From positions 124,001-188,000 of the forward strand of contig NZ_JQLN01000004.1 of the NCBI RefSeq assembly GCF_000744225.1: DNA of 64,000 nucleotides, written 5' to 3'. Shown piece by piece: positions 17,547 through 27,214 of the stretch. The notes below the pieces were generated by a model, which saw only the letters and a program-made list of their open reading frames with translations, did not search any database and was not told the origin of the DNA. Position 1 is the first letter of the stretch; the number at the start of each line of letters is the position of its first letter. This stretch comes from Kitasatospora mediocidica KCTC 9733. GTDB taxonomy: Bacteria > Actinomycetota > Actinomycetes > Streptomycetales > Streptomycetaceae. The position numbers and the translations under genes are program-made.

Positions 17547-19658
17547 ATGCGCACATCACCCCAACGCGTCGCCGGCATGCTCGCCGCCATGGCCCTGGCC
17601 GTCTCCGGCCTCGGCACCGCCTCCCTCGTCACCGCCGCTCCGGCTGCCGCCCTCGGCAACGGCAACGCCCTCACCCCGCCCATGGGGTGGAACTCCTGGA
17701 ACAGCATGGGCCCGTCCGTCACCGAGGCCGAGGTCAAGCAGACCATCGACTTCATGGCGGCCAACGGCCTGGTGCAGGCCGGCTACAACACCGTCACCGT
17801 GGACGACGGTTGGTCGATGCGCCACCGCAGCGGCCAGAGCGCGGACTTCGCCAAGACCGCCGACAACGCCATGCAGTTGTACGACGGCAACGGCAACCCG
17901 GTCTCCGGCACCGACGGCAACGGCAACGACCCCACCAGCGGCCACCTGGTCCCCGACCCCACCTCGTTCCCCTCGCAGACCGTCAACGGCCAGACCCTGA
18001 ACGGCATCCAGTACCTGACCTGGTACGCCCACAGCAAGGGCATGAAGTTCGGCCTGTACGGCACCGACACCTACACCACCTGCCAGGGCCACCCCGGCAG
18101 CCTGGGCCACGAGACCACCGACGCAGGCGACTTCGTCGCCTGGGGCGTCGACTTCGTGAAGTACGACGACTGCCCGTACGGCCCGACGATCACCGGCCCC
18201 GACGGCTACGCCTACTACCCGCAGGGCGAGGGCAAGGAGCTCACCGAGTCCATCTACGCCCGCACCCAGACCTTCCAGCGGGCCCTCGACGCGGCGACCT
18301 CGGCGGCGGGCAGGCCGAAGGTCACCCTCAGCCTGTCCGCCCAGCCCGCGCACACCGGCATCCCCTACCTGCTCAACGCCAACGACCCGGCCCGCACCGA
18401 CCCGCTGATCCTGGCGGCCGGCGTCCAGCCGCACCAGGCGGCCGGCTACTACCCCACCGGAGTGTGGTGCGGCCAGGTCGCCAACATGTGCCGGATCGGC
18501 GGCGACCGGGACAGCGAGCTGGACGGCGTGCTCTACAACGGCCAGTTGCAGACCGCGTTGAAGTACCCGGGCAACGTGCACCCCGGCAGCTGGAACGACA
18601 TGGACATGATGTTCGCCGGCTGGCAGGACCCGAACGGCGTCTGGGGCGTCACCGACACCTACAAGGGCGACAAGCCGTTCACCGACGACGAGTCGCGCAC
18701 CGAGCTGTCCGTCCTGTCGATGATGGCCGCCCCGCTCATCTCCGGCGCCGACCTGCGCGCCACCGCCGACGCCCAGCACACCTCGAACGGCTACACCTGG
18801 TCCACCGGGATCAGCTCCTCCGCCCTGGGGCTGCTGAAGAACCCCGACATGATCGCCGTCGACCAGGACAGCCTCGCCAAGCCCGCCACCCTGGTCGGCA
18901 CCATGCCCAACTACCCCGCCTCGCAGACGGCCCCGGTGATCCTCAAGCGCCAGCTCGCCAACGGTGACCTGGCCGTCGCGCTGGTCAACCAGGACCCGAA
19001 CAACTGGGCCATGCCCAGCGCCAGTTTCGCCGACCTCGGCCTGACCGGCTCCAGCTACTCCTACCGCGACCTGTGGACCGGCTCCACCGGCACCCTCACC
19101 GGCACCGTCGGCGGCAGCTGGATCCCGGCGCACGGCGTCACGCTCCTGCGCATCGCCGGCGGAAGCATCGACATGGGCGGCACGGGCGGCGGCACCGGAA
19201 CCGGCGCGGCGAGCGTCGTCGGCGACAACAAGTACCACGCGATCAGCGCGGGCGGCACCGGCGGCCAGGCGCTCGAGGTCCAGGGCGGCTGCTACGCCCC
19301 GACCGGCGGCAACTCCGACATCAACGCCTACCAGAGTGGCAACGCCGCCCAGCAGTGGCTGTTCACCCCCAACGCGGACGGCACCGTGCAGATCACCGAC
19401 AACTGCTACACCGCCCCCCAGTCGCACACCGTGCTGGCCGGCGGCGCCGGAGTCGGCAGCGCCTACCTGCTCGCCCCCTCCGCCAACAACCCCTGGCAGA
19501 AGTGGAAGGTCACCCAGAACTCCGCCGGCGCCCTGACCATCACCAACGTCGGCAACGGCCTGACCCTGGACACCGCCGGCAGCACCGCCGGCTCGACCGG
19601 GATGACCAACCCGCCCAACCCGGCCGCCCCCGGCCAGACCTGGAGCGTCCTGTCCTGA
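17547..19658 (+). CDS. Secreted GH27 alpha-galactosidase with RICIN domain
   Basis: A 703-residue exported alpha-galactosidase that removes terminal alpha-galactose from oligosaccharides or galactomannan. The signal peptide (LAAMALAVSGLGTASLVTAAPAAA) is followed by the family opening NALTPPMGWNSWN. The catalytic nucleophile is Asp207 in VKYDDC; the acid/base Asp lies in CRIGGDRDSE. The conserved SWNDMDMM and DESRTELSVLSMMAAPLISG follow, then a C-terminal beta-sandwich. The last 150 residues form a beta-trefoil lectin region (AAQQWLFTPN, PWQKWKV, GQTWSVLS). The ATG at 17547 follows GGGAAG. It is monocistronic and ends at a strong hairpin. Confidence 0.95.
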   Translation: MRTSPQRVAGMLAAMALAVSGLGTASLVTAAPAAALGNGNALTPPMGWNSWNSMGPSVTEAEVKQTIDFMAANGLVQAGYNTVTVDDGWSMRHRSGQSADFAKTADNAMQLYDGNGNPVSGTDGNGNDPTSGHLVPDPTSFPSQTVNGQTLNGIQYLTWYAHSKGMKFGLYGTDTYTTCQGHPGSLGHETTDAGDFVAWGVDFVKYDDCPYGPTITGPDGYAYYPQGEGKELTESIYARTQTFQRALDAATSAAGRPKVTLSLSAQPAHTGIPYLLNANDPARTDPLILAAGVQPHQAAGYYPTGVWCGQVANMCRIGGDRDSELDGVLYNGQLQTALKYPGNVHPGSWNDMDMMFAGWQDPNGVWGVTDTYKGDKPFTDDESRTELSVLSMMAAPLISGADLRATADAQHTSNGYTWSTGISSSALGLLKNPDMIAVDQDSLAKPATLVGTMPNYPASQTAPVILKRQLANGDLAVALVNQDPNNWAMPSASFADLGLTGSSYSYRDLWTGSTGTLTGTVGGSWIPAHGVTLLRIAGGSIDMGGTGGGTGTGAASVVGDNKYHAISAGGTGGQALEVQGGCYAPTGGNSDINAYQSGNAAQQWLFTPNADGTVQITDNCYTAPQSHTVLAGGAGVGSAYLLAPSANNPWQKWKVTQNSAGALTITNVGNGLTLDTAGSTAGSTGMTNPPNPAAPGQTWSVLS

Positions 19659-19667
19659 CACCGGACA

Positions 19668-19715
19668 CGGTCCCGGTGGTCACCGAGCGCCCAGCCTCGG
19701 CGATCACCGGGACCG
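19668..19715. terminator. Long bidirectional terminator hairpin
   Basis: Two 20-base arms (19668-19687 and 19696-19715) pair at 18 of 20 positions around an 8-base loop. The hairpin lies between the converging alpha-galactosidase and oxidoreductase genes. Confidence 0.8.
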
Positions 19716-19764
19716 ACCGCGTTCCAGCCCGGCCGAGCGGGTGACGGCCGAACCCGGCTGCGGC

Positions 19765-20688
19765 TCAGGGGGATTCGATGCGCTGGACGATCTGCTCGCA
19801 CAACTCGTGGGTGCGCAGGGCATCGTGGGCGTCGAGGGTCTTGCCGGTGCGGACCGCGTCGAGGAAGAGGTGCACGACCTGTTCGATGCCGCGCTGGCGT
19901 GCGACGGGGACCCAGTCGCCGCGGCGGCGGATGGTGGGCTGGCCGCGGTGGTCGACCACGTCGGCGAGGTTGAGGACGGCGCGCTTGGAGTCGCCGCCGG
20001 AGACCTCAAGGACCTCCTCGGTCGCGCCGCTCATCCGGTTCATGATGCCCAGCGCCGTGAAGCCGTCCCCGGCCAGGGTCAGCACCAGGTGCTCCACCAG
20101 CCCGTCCCGCTTGCGCCAGCGGACGTCCACCTGCTCGATCTCGCCGGGCACCAGGAAGCGCAGGGTGTCCACCACGTGGATGAAGTCGTCGAAGACCAGG
20201 GTGCGGGCGGCCTCCGGCAGGCCCTCGCGGTTCTTCTGCAGGACGATCAGGTCGCGCGGGCGCTCCTTGGCCTGCACGTAGCCCGGGGCGTGGCGGCGGT
20301 TGAAGCCGACCATCAGGGAGCGGCCCAGCGAGTCGGCGAGGGCGGTCAACCGGGTTGCGCCGGCGAGGTGGTAGTCGAGCGGCTTGTCCACGTAGACGTC
20401 GATGCCGGCGGTCAGCAGGCGCTCGCTGATGGCCACGTGCTGATCGGTGGCGGCGTGCACGAAGGCGGCGCGGATGCCGCTGTCGATCAGCTCGCCGAGG
20501 TCGGTGAAGCGGGGGGCGATCCGGTAGGTGTCGCCGATCCGGTCGAGCTTGGCCCGGTCACGGGTCATCAGACGCAGGTCGAGGCCCGGCAGCGCCGCCA
20601 GGACCGGGAGGTAGGCCTTCTGCGCGATGTCACCGAGCCCGATCACCCCCACCGGAAGCAGGGCGTCGGGGGCGGGGGTCTGACTCAT
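19765..20688 (-). CDS. Gfo/Idh/MocA-family oxidoreductase
   Basis: A 307-residue NAD(P)-dependent dehydrogenase of the Gfo/Idh/MocA family. The Rossmann motif is GVIGLGDIAQKAYLPVLAAL, the EKP-like catalytic lysine motif is YVDKPLDY, and the segment GRSLMVGFNRRHAPG is typical of MviM-like members. Such enzymes oxidise sugars, inositols or amino-sugar derivatives. The ATG at 20688 follows AGGAG closely. It lies downstream of the LysR gene in the same direction but is separated by a 12-bp tandem repeat. Substrate not identified; the alpha-galactosidase converges on it. Confidence 0.88.
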   Translation of the reverse strand: MSQTPAPDALLPVGVIGLGDIAQKAYLPVLAALPGLDLRLMTRDRAKLDRIGDTYRIAPRFTDLGELIDSGIRAAFVHAATDQHVAISERLLTAGIDVYVDKPLDYHLAGATRLTALADSLGRSLMVGFNRRHAPGYVQAKERPRDLIVLQKNREGLPEAARTLVFDDFIHVVDTLRFLVPGEIEQVDVRWRKRDGLVEHLVLTLAGDGFTALGIMNRMSGATEEVLEVSGGDSKRAVLNLADVVDHRGQPTIRRRGDWVPVARQRGIEQVVHLFLDAVRTGKTLDAHDALRTHELCEQIVQRIESP

Positions 20689-20739
20689 GGGATCTCCTGG
20701 CGTACGGACGATCATCGGGCCGTCCCCACCTTACGCGCC

Positions 20740-20799
20740 GGGTCCCGCCCCGAGTCCCGCTCCGAGTCCCGCTCCGAGTCGCACCCCGGGTCCCGCTCC
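20740..20799. repeat. Five copies of a 12-bp tandem repeat
   Basis: Five head-to-tail units of GAGTCCCGCTCC with small changes (20740-20751, 20752-20763, 20764-20775, 20776-20787, 20788-20799); the second and third are identical. It lies between the LysR stop and the oxidoreductase start. No role is evident; units of this kind often vary in number between strains. Confidence 0.85.
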
Positions 20800-20810
20800 G
20801 GAGGGCGGCC

Positions 20811-21731
20811 TCAGGACCGGCCCGCGACCTGTTCCGCGGCGTCGCCCAGCGCGCGCAGGACGGGACGGATCAGTGGGTGCAGTTCGGCGCCGCTGCGCAC
20901 GGCCGCGAACACCTTGCGGGTCGCGAGGTCGCTGTCCACCGGCCGTACCGCGACCTGTGCCAGGTCCACCCCGGCCAGCGCCGAGCGGGGCACCAGCGCC
21001 ACGCCGGCGCCCGCCGAGGCGAGCGCGACCACCGCGCGGAAGTCGTCCGAGGAGTGCACCAGGCGCGGGGTGAAGCCGGCGTGCTCGCAGGCCAGCAGCA
21101 CCACGTCGTGGCAGGGATTGCCGGGGTAGGGGCCGATCCACGGCTCGGCCGCGAGCTCGGCCATCGCGACCGGTCCGGGTCCGGCGGCCAGCCGGTGGCC
21201 GAGCGGCAGGACGGCCTCGAACGGCTCGGCGTACAGCGGGAAGCGGGCGAGGCGCCGGTCGCCGGCGCGCGGGGCGCCGCGGTACTCCACGGCGACGGCC
21301 AGGTCCGCCTGCCCGTCCAGCAGCATCGGCAGGCTGGCGTCGCCCTCGGCGTCCAGCACCTTGAGCAGCACCCCGGGCGCGGAGGCGGCCAGCGCGGTGA
21401 TCGCCGGGGCCAGCACCAGCGAGATGCCGGTGGCGAAGGAGGCGACGGTGACCTGTCCCTGCACGCCGGCCGCGTACGCCGCGAGGTCCGCCTCGGCGCG
21501 TTCCAGCTGGGCGAGCACGGCGTCGGCGTGGGTGACCAGGATCTCGCCCGCCGGCGTCAGCCGTACGCCCCGGCCGTCGCGGGCCAGCAGCTCGTGGCCG
21601 GTCTCCTGCTCCAGGGCGGCCAGTTGCTGGGAGACCGCGGAGGGGGTCAGGTAGAGCGCGGCGGCCGCGGCGGTCACCGTTCGGTGGTCCGCCACGGCCC
21701 GCAGGGTCCGCAGTCGTCTGGCGTCGATCAC
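20811..21731 (-). CDS. LysR-family transcriptional regulator
   Basis: A 306-residue LysR regulator. The N-terminal winged helix reads RRLRTLRAVADHRTVTAAAA and LYLTPSAVSQQLAALEQE; the effector domain begins near residue 90 (GQVTVASFATGISLVLAPAI). It starts with GTG. No divergent partner is obvious: tdh-kbl lies upstream on the same strand, 43 bases from this start, and could be its target or simply a neighbour. The effector is unknown. Confidence 0.9.
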   Translation of the reverse strand: MIDARRLRTLRAVADHRTVTAAAAALYLTPSAVSQQLAALEQETGHELLARDGRGVRLTPAGEILVTHADAVLAQLERAEADLAAYAAGVQGQVTVASFATGISLVLAPAITALAASAPGVLLKVLDAEGDASLPMLLDGQADLAVAVEYRGAPRAGDRRLARFPLYAEPFEAVLPLGHRLAAGPGPVAMAELAAEPWIGPYPGNPCHDVVLLACEHAGFTPRLVHSSDDFRAVVALASAGAGVALVPRSALAGVDLAQVAVRPVDSDLATRKVFAAVRSGAELHPLIRPVLRALGDAAEQVAGRS

Positions 21732-21774
21732 GCACCCATTCTGACAGGCGCCGGGGGACGGCCCGAGCGCCTGC

Positions 21775-22962
<1,188 letters not shown>

Positions 22963-22984
22963 AAGGGCTCCTTCAGGGGGTTGG

Positions 22985-24013
22985 TCAGACGGTCCAGTCG
23001 AGGATGATCTTGCCGCACCGGCCGCCGGCGGCCTCGTCGAAGGCGGCCTCGAAGTCCTGCGCGGCGTAGCGGCCGGTGATCACCGGGCTGAGGTCGAGGC
23101 CGCCCTCCAGCAGCACCGACATCGCGTACCAGGTCTCGAACATCTCGCGGCCGTAGATGCCCTTGAGGGTGATCATCGAGGTGACGATCCGCGCCCAGTC
23201 GACCGGGAAGTCCTCGGCGGGCAGGCCGAGCATGGCGATCTTGCCGCCGTGGGTCATGTTGGCGATCATCGACTGCAGCGCCTCGGGGCGGCCGGACATC
23301 TCCAGGCCCACGTCGAAGCCCTCGCGCAGGCCCAGCTTCTGCTGGCCCTCCTCGATGGTCTGCTCGGCCACGTTGAGCGCCAGCGTCACGCCGACCTCGC
23401 GGGCCAGGTCCAGGCGGTACGGGCTGACGTCGGTGATCATCACGTGCCGGGCGCCGGCGTGCTTGGCGACGGCCGCCGCCATGATGCCGATCGGGCCGGC
23501 GCCGGTGATCAGCACGTCCTCGCCGACCAGCGGGAAGGAGAGCGCGGTGTGCACCGCATTGCCGAACGGGTCGAAGATCGCCGCCACGTCCAGGTCGACC
23601 GGCACCCGGTGCACCCACACGTTGGAGGCGGGCAGCGCCACGTACTCGGCGAAGGCGCCGTCCCGGCCGACGCCCAGGCCGACGGTGTTGCGGCACAGGT
23701 GGCGGCGGCCGGCCAGGCAGTTGCGGCACTTGCCGCAGACCAGGTGGCCCTCACCGCTGACCAGGTCGCCGACCGCGATGTCCGCGACCGCGGCGCCGAT
23801 CGACACGACCTCGCCGACGAACTCGTGACCGAGCGTCAGCGGCGTGCGGATGGTCTGCTGGGCCCAGCCGTCCCACTTGCGGATGTGCAGGTCGGTGCCG
23901 CAGATGCCGGTGCGCAGCACCTTGATCAGCACGTCGCCCGGGCCGGTCTCGGGCTCGGGGACATCGGTCATCCACAGACCGGGCTCGGCGTGCTTCTTGA
24001 CGAGTGCCTTCAC
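22985..24013 (-). CDS. tdh: L-threonine 3-dehydrogenase
   Basis: A 342-residue zinc-dependent medium-chain dehydrogenase that oxidises L-threonine to 2-amino-3-ketobutyrate with NAD+. Visible features are the catalytic zinc motif GICGTDLHI with GHE, the structural-zinc cysteines [15 protein letters not shown], the NAD motif [17 protein letters not shown], and [14 protein letters not shown], which is typical of Tdh. The GTG at 24011-24013 ([15 protein letters not shown]) with AGGAG upstream gives the standard Tdh length; an upstream in-frame start would add 21 unmatched residues. It forms an operon with kbl. Confidence 0.95.
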   Translation of the reverse strand: MKALVKKHAEPGLWMTDVPEPETGPGDVLIKVLRTGICGTDLHIRKWDGWAQQTIRTPLTLGHEFVGEVVSIGAAVADIAVGDLVSGEGHLVCGKCRNCLAGRRHLCRNTVGLGVGRDGAFAEYVALPASNVWVHRVPVDLDVAAIFDPFGNAVHTALSFPLVGEDVLITGAGPIGIMAAAVAKHAGARHVMITDVSPYRLDLAREVGVTLALNVAEQTIEEGQQKLGLREGFDVGLEMSGRPEALQSMIANMTHGGKIAMLGLPAEDFPVDWARIVTSMITLKGIYGREMFETWYAMSVLLEGGLDLSPVITGRYAAQDFEAAFDEAAGGRCGKIILDWTV

Positions 24014-24226
24014 GGCGACGGCTCCTGACACCTGGTTGACGCGCGAGGGTGGGGGGAAACCCGGCATCGGCGCCATTCCTCACCGGGCCCCTGCAATCTG
24101 CCTGGTGGGAGGGGGTGCGGTCCATCGAGGAATTCTTAACGGCGGCGACAGCTGGGCTTCACGATCGTGCCCGAGCCTGCGCCGCCGGGCCCGGCGCCGT
24201 GCCGAGGGGCACCCGTTCGAGCGAGT

Positions 24227-24254
24227 TCGGCGGACGGGAGTTCACGTCCGCCGA
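24227..24254 (-). terminator. Hairpin after the TetR gene
   Basis: Perfect 9-bp arms TCGGCGGAC/GTCCGCCGA around a 10-base loop, 37 bases beyond the stop of the leftward TetR gene and upstream of tdh. Confidence 0.55.
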
Positions 24255-24291
24255 GCGTGTTCGGGGCGCTCGCGCCAGGCGGTCGCGCCGG

Positions 24292-24897
24292 TCAGGAGAG
24301 CGCGAGCGCAGGGACGGGGTTCCGCAGGAGCGCGAAGGCGGAGTCCAGGCAGGCGGTGGTGCGGGCCGGGTCCGGGTCGACCTTGCGCATGATCTGCAGG
24401 CCCTGGACGAGGGTCAGCAGCAGGTGCGCGGCCTCGGGCGCCCCGATCGCGGGCGACAGTTCGCCGCCCCGCCGGGCCCGCTCCAGCTGGACGGCGAACG
24501 TCTGCTCGGCCTTGCGCAGGCTGCGCCGCGCGCGGTCCGCGACCTCCTCGTCGTTCGGCAGCAGCTCCGCGATGCTGTTGACGCTGAAGCAACCCGATTC
24601 GCTGCACACCGAGTCGGCCTGCAGCAGCCGCTCGAAGAGCTCCCGCAGCTGTGGGAGCGCGGGTCGCAGGTCGTCGAAGGACGAGGCGAGCAGGTCGTCT
24701 TGGCGGCCGAGGTAGCGGCCGAGCGCCAGCACGAACAGACGGTGCTTGTCGCCGAACGCCGCGTAGATCGAGCCGCGGCCCAGGCCGAGCTCCTCCACCA
24801 GGTCGTTCATGCTGGTGGCCTCGTAGCCCTTGCGCCAGAACAGGAGCATCGCCCGGTCCAGGATCGCCTCTTCGTCGAACGTGCGCGGTCGTCCCAT
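24292..24897 (-). CDS. TetR/AcrR-family repressor
   Basis: A 201-residue TetR regulator starting MGRPRTFDEEAILDRAMLLF, with the HTH at TSMNDLVEELGLGRGSIYAAFGDKHRLF and a C-terminal ligand domain containing three cysteines, two close together (SVCSESGCFSVNS). It is divergent from a DsbA-like/quinone-oxidoreductase pair, and a large perfect palindrome between them is the likely operator. The nearby cysteines and the redox targets suggest sensing of electrophiles or quinones. This is inference from context. Confidence 0.92.
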   Translation of the reverse strand: MGRPRTFDEEAILDRAMLLFWRKGYEATSMNDLVEELGLGRGSIYAAFGDKHRLFVLALGRYLGRQDDLLASSFDDLRPALPQLRELFERLLQADSVCSESGCFSVNSIAELLPNDEEVADRARRSLRKAEQTFAVQLERARRGGELSPAIGAPEAAHLLLTLVQGLQIMRKVDPDPARTTACLDSAFALLRNPVPALALS

Positions 24898-24950
24898 GGG
24901 CCCAACGCTACCCAAGTGCGGGGGCGACCGGGGACGAAAGGGCCAAGTAT

Positions 24951-24996
24951 TTGACCTCTCGTTCCACAATCGGTATGTTCTGGAACGAGAGGTCAA
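24951..24996. promoter_or_regulatory. TetR operator and promoter: 15-bp perfect inverted repeat
   Basis: TTGACCTCTCGTTCC (24951-24965) and its exact complement (24982-24996) are separated by 16 bases. The left arm begins with a -35 box, TTGACC; 17 bases on is TATGTT (24974-24979) as -10 for the rightward genes. The symmetry puts the same TTGACC on the other strand for the TetR gene. One repressor bound here would control both directions. Confidence 0.85.
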
Positions 24997-25033
24997 CAAC
25001 TCCTCCGTCATCCCGAACCCGTCAGGAGCAGTC

Positions 25034-25657
25034 GTGAAGGTCGAGATCTACTCGGATGTCGTGTGCCCGTGGTGCTACATCGGCAAGCGCCGCTTCGAGA
25101 AGGCCCTCGCGGCGTTCCCCGGGGCAGCCGAGGTCGAGGTGGTCTACCGCCCGTTCCAGCTCAACCCCGGGGCATCGGAGGTCGGCGAACCGTCCGCGAA
25201 GGTCTACGAGCGGAAGTTCGGCCGGCCCGCGCAGAGCATCTTCGGCCCGCTCACCGAGGCGGCGGCGGCCGAGGGCATCACCTTCCGGCTGGACGACGCG
25301 GTGGCCGTCAACACCTTCTCGGCACACCGCCTGATCTGGTTCGCCGGACAGCGCGGACACCAGAGCGCGGTCAAGGAGGGCCTGCTGGCGCACTACTTCA
25401 CCGACGGCGGCGACCTCGGCGACCACGCGGCGTTGACGGAGATCGGCACGGCGGCCGGGCTGGACCGCGCCGAACTCGCCGCCTTCCTCGCCTCGCAGGA
25501 CGGCGTCAAGGAGGTCCGCGCCGAACTCGCCGAGGCGGCGCGGCTGGGCGTCACCTCGGTTCCCACCTTCGTGTTCGACGGCGAACTGGCCGTCCAGGGG
25601 GCACAGAGCCCGGAGCTGCTCCTGGAGGTCATGACGAAGATCGCCGCCGGGGCGTAG
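25034..25657 (+). CDS. DsbA-family protein, FrnE-like
   Basis: A 207-residue cytoplasmic thioredoxin-fold protein starting VKVEIYSDVVCPWCYIGKRRFE, with redox motif CPWC at residues 11-14. The helical insertion (RKFGRPAQSIFGPLTEAAAA) and the cis-Pro segment GVTSVPTFVFDGE are typical of FrnE/2-hydroxychromene-2-carboxylate isomerase-like proteins. FrnE proteins are linked to oxidative stress and, in Streptomyces, to polyketide-type chemistry. The GTG at 25034 follows AGGAG. It is the first gene under the TetR palindrome. Confidence 0.92.
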   Translation: MKVEIYSDVVCPWCYIGKRRFEKALAAFPGAAEVEVVYRPFQLNPGASEVGEPSAKVYERKFGRPAQSIFGPLTEAAAAEGITFRLDDAVAVNTFSAHRLIWFAGQRGHQSAVKEGLLAHYFTDGGDLGDHAALTEIGTAAGLDRAELAAFLASQDGVKEVRAELAEAARLGVTSVPTFVFDGELAVQGAQSPELLLEVMTKIAAGA

Positions 25658-25756
25658 TCCCGCACGGACCACACAGTCCGGCACAGTCCCGCACACCGCG
25701 CCCGCCCGCACATTCCGCTCTTCCACCGATACACAGCAACGCAAGGAAAAAGCACC

Positions 25757-26692
25757 ATGAAGGCAGCAGTCATCCACAGCTACGGTCCCGTCACCGACGT
25801 CGTGACGGTCGAGGACGTGCCCGCTCCCGCGGTCGGCCCCCAGGACGTGCTGATCGAGGCCCGGGCCGCCGGGGTCAACCCGATCGACCACCTGATCGCC
25901 AAGGGCTTCATGCAGCCCGAGGGCCTCACGCAGACTCGCGTGCTGGGCAACGAGGTCGCCGGGGTGGTCGCCGCCGTCGGTGCCGCGGTCACCCGCTTCG
26001 CGGTGGGCGACGAGGTCTTCGCCCGGGTCGACCCGCGGGTGGGTGCGGCGTTCGCCGAGTTCGTCGCGGTGGACGAGTCCCTGGTCGCGGCCAAGCCGGC
26101 CGCGCTCTCCTTCGAGGAGGCCGCCTCGCTGCCGCTCGTCGCGCTCACCGCCTGGCAGGCCCTGACCGAGCACAGCCGACTCCAGGCCGGACAGCGGGTG
26201 CTGATCCACGCCGGCGCGGGTGGCGTGGGGGCCGCCGCCATCCAGATCGCCAAGCACCTCGGCGCCGAGGTGGTCACCACCGTGAGCGCGGACAGTGTGG
26301 AGCTGGTGCGGGGACTGGGTGCCGACCAGGTGATCGACTACCGCAACGAGAAGTTCGACGAGCTCGTCGAGCCCGTCGACATCGTCCTGGACACCGTGGG
26401 CGGGGACACCCAGGACCGCTCGTTCCCGCTGCTCAAGCCGGGCGGCACCCTGGTGTCGATCGTCTTCATCCCCGACGTCGAGGCCCGGAAGGCCCAGTGG
26501 GGCGTGCAGGCGAGCGCCTTCCTCATGCACCCGGACGGCGGCCAACTGGCGCGCATCGCCGGCCTGGTGGAGAGCGGCGAGCTGCGTCCCGTGGTGCAGA
26601 GCGTCTTCCCGCTCGACCAGGCGGCGCAGGCCCTGACCCAGGTGGAGGGCGGCCGCGCCCGGGGGCGGACGGTGCTCGGCATCCCGTCCTGA
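25757..26692 (+). CDS. NADP-dependent quinone oxidoreductase (zinc-free MDR)
   Basis: A 311-residue medium-chain reductase without zinc ligands. It opens MKAAVIHSYGPVTDVVTVEDV, carries the quinone-reductase stretch AAGVNPIDHLIAKG and the coenzyme motif HAGAGGVGAAAIQIAKHLGA, and ends in the usual RARGRTVLGIPS. Such enzymes reduce quinones or enones with NADPH. It follows the FrnE-like gene by 99 bases and is probably in the same TetR-controlled unit. AAGGAAA precedes the ATG. Confidence 0.93.
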   Translation: MKAAVIHSYGPVTDVVTVEDVPAPAVGPQDVLIEARAAGVNPIDHLIAKGFMQPEGLTQTRVLGNEVAGVVAAVGAAVTRFAVGDEVFARVDPRVGAAFAEFVAVDESLVAAKPAALSFEEAASLPLVALTAWQALTEHSRLQAGQRVLIHAGAGGVGAAAIQIAKHLGAEVVTTVSADSVELVRGLGADQVIDYRNEKFDELVEPVDIVLDTVGGDTQDRSFPLLKPGGTLVSIVFIPDVEARKAQWGVQASAFLMHPDGGQLARIAGLVESGELRPVVQSVFPLDQAAQALTQVEGGRARGRTVLGIPS

Positions 26693-26777
26693 ACCGGCCC
26701 CGGGGGGAGCCGTGATGGGGGCGAGCCGTGATGGGGGGGGGCTGTTTCGAACGGGCGGGATCTGCGAGCATGGTGCG

Positions 26778-27170
26778 ATGGATCATGCTCGGCAGCTCGT
26801 CAGTTCCGGCTCACCACTCGAACCACAGATCGGGTTTTCCCGGGCCGTGCGCAAAGGTGCGCACGTCGCGGTCGCCGGGACCGCTCCCCTCGGCGACGAC
26901 GGGACGACCGTGGGGCAGGGCGACGTCTACGCCCAGACCGTCAGGTGCCTGGACATCGCGCAGGCCGCGCTGAAGGCGGCGGGCGCCTCGCTGGAGGACG
27001 TCGTGCGGACCCGCATCATGCTCACCGACGTGACGCGGTGGAAGGAAGCCGCGCGAGCGCACGGCGAGCGGTTCGCGGCGGTCCGTCCGGCCTGCACGTT
27101 CATCGAGGTCTCACGCTTCATCGATCCCGAGTGGCTGGTCGAACTGGAGCTCGACGCGATCTCCGACTGA
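26778..27170 (+). CDS. RidA-family (YjgF/YER057c/UK114) protein
   Basis: A 130-residue RidA-family protein. The conserved arginine in VVRTRIMLTDVTRW and the ending ACTFIEVSRFIDPEWLVELEL match enamine/imine deaminases that hydrolyse reactive intermediates of PLP enzymes; RidA proteins form trimers. The ATG at 26778 (MDHARQLVSSGSP) aligns with the family N-terminus; upstream in-frame ATGs would add an unrelated 22 residues. No ribosome binding site is obvious. It could act in detoxification beside the upstream reductase, but a shared transcript is not shown. Confidence 0.9.
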   Translation: MDHARQLVSSGSPLEPQIGFSRAVRKGAHVAVAGTAPLGDDGTTVGQGDVYAQTVRCLDIAQAALKAAGASLEDVVRTRIMLTDVTRWKEAARAHGERFAAVRPACTFIEVSRFIDPEWLVELELDAISD

Positions 27171-27214
27171 CGTCCGGCAGAGCGCTTGCGCTCGCCCGGG
27201 CGGGCCGGGCGCGG

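Noticed and set aside
17556-19661. Open frame of 701 codons on the minus strand across the alpha-galactosidase gene
   Set aside because: It mirrors the GC-rich third positions of the real GH27 gene; the translation is Gly/Val/Ala/Asp-rich with no domain.
20740-20799. CRISPR-like array
   Set aside because: Units are 12 bp, contiguous and without spacers; no cas genes are present.
24014-24226. Glycine riboswitch before tdh-kbl
   Set aside because: The leader was read for the paired aptamer core; nothing convincing was seen.
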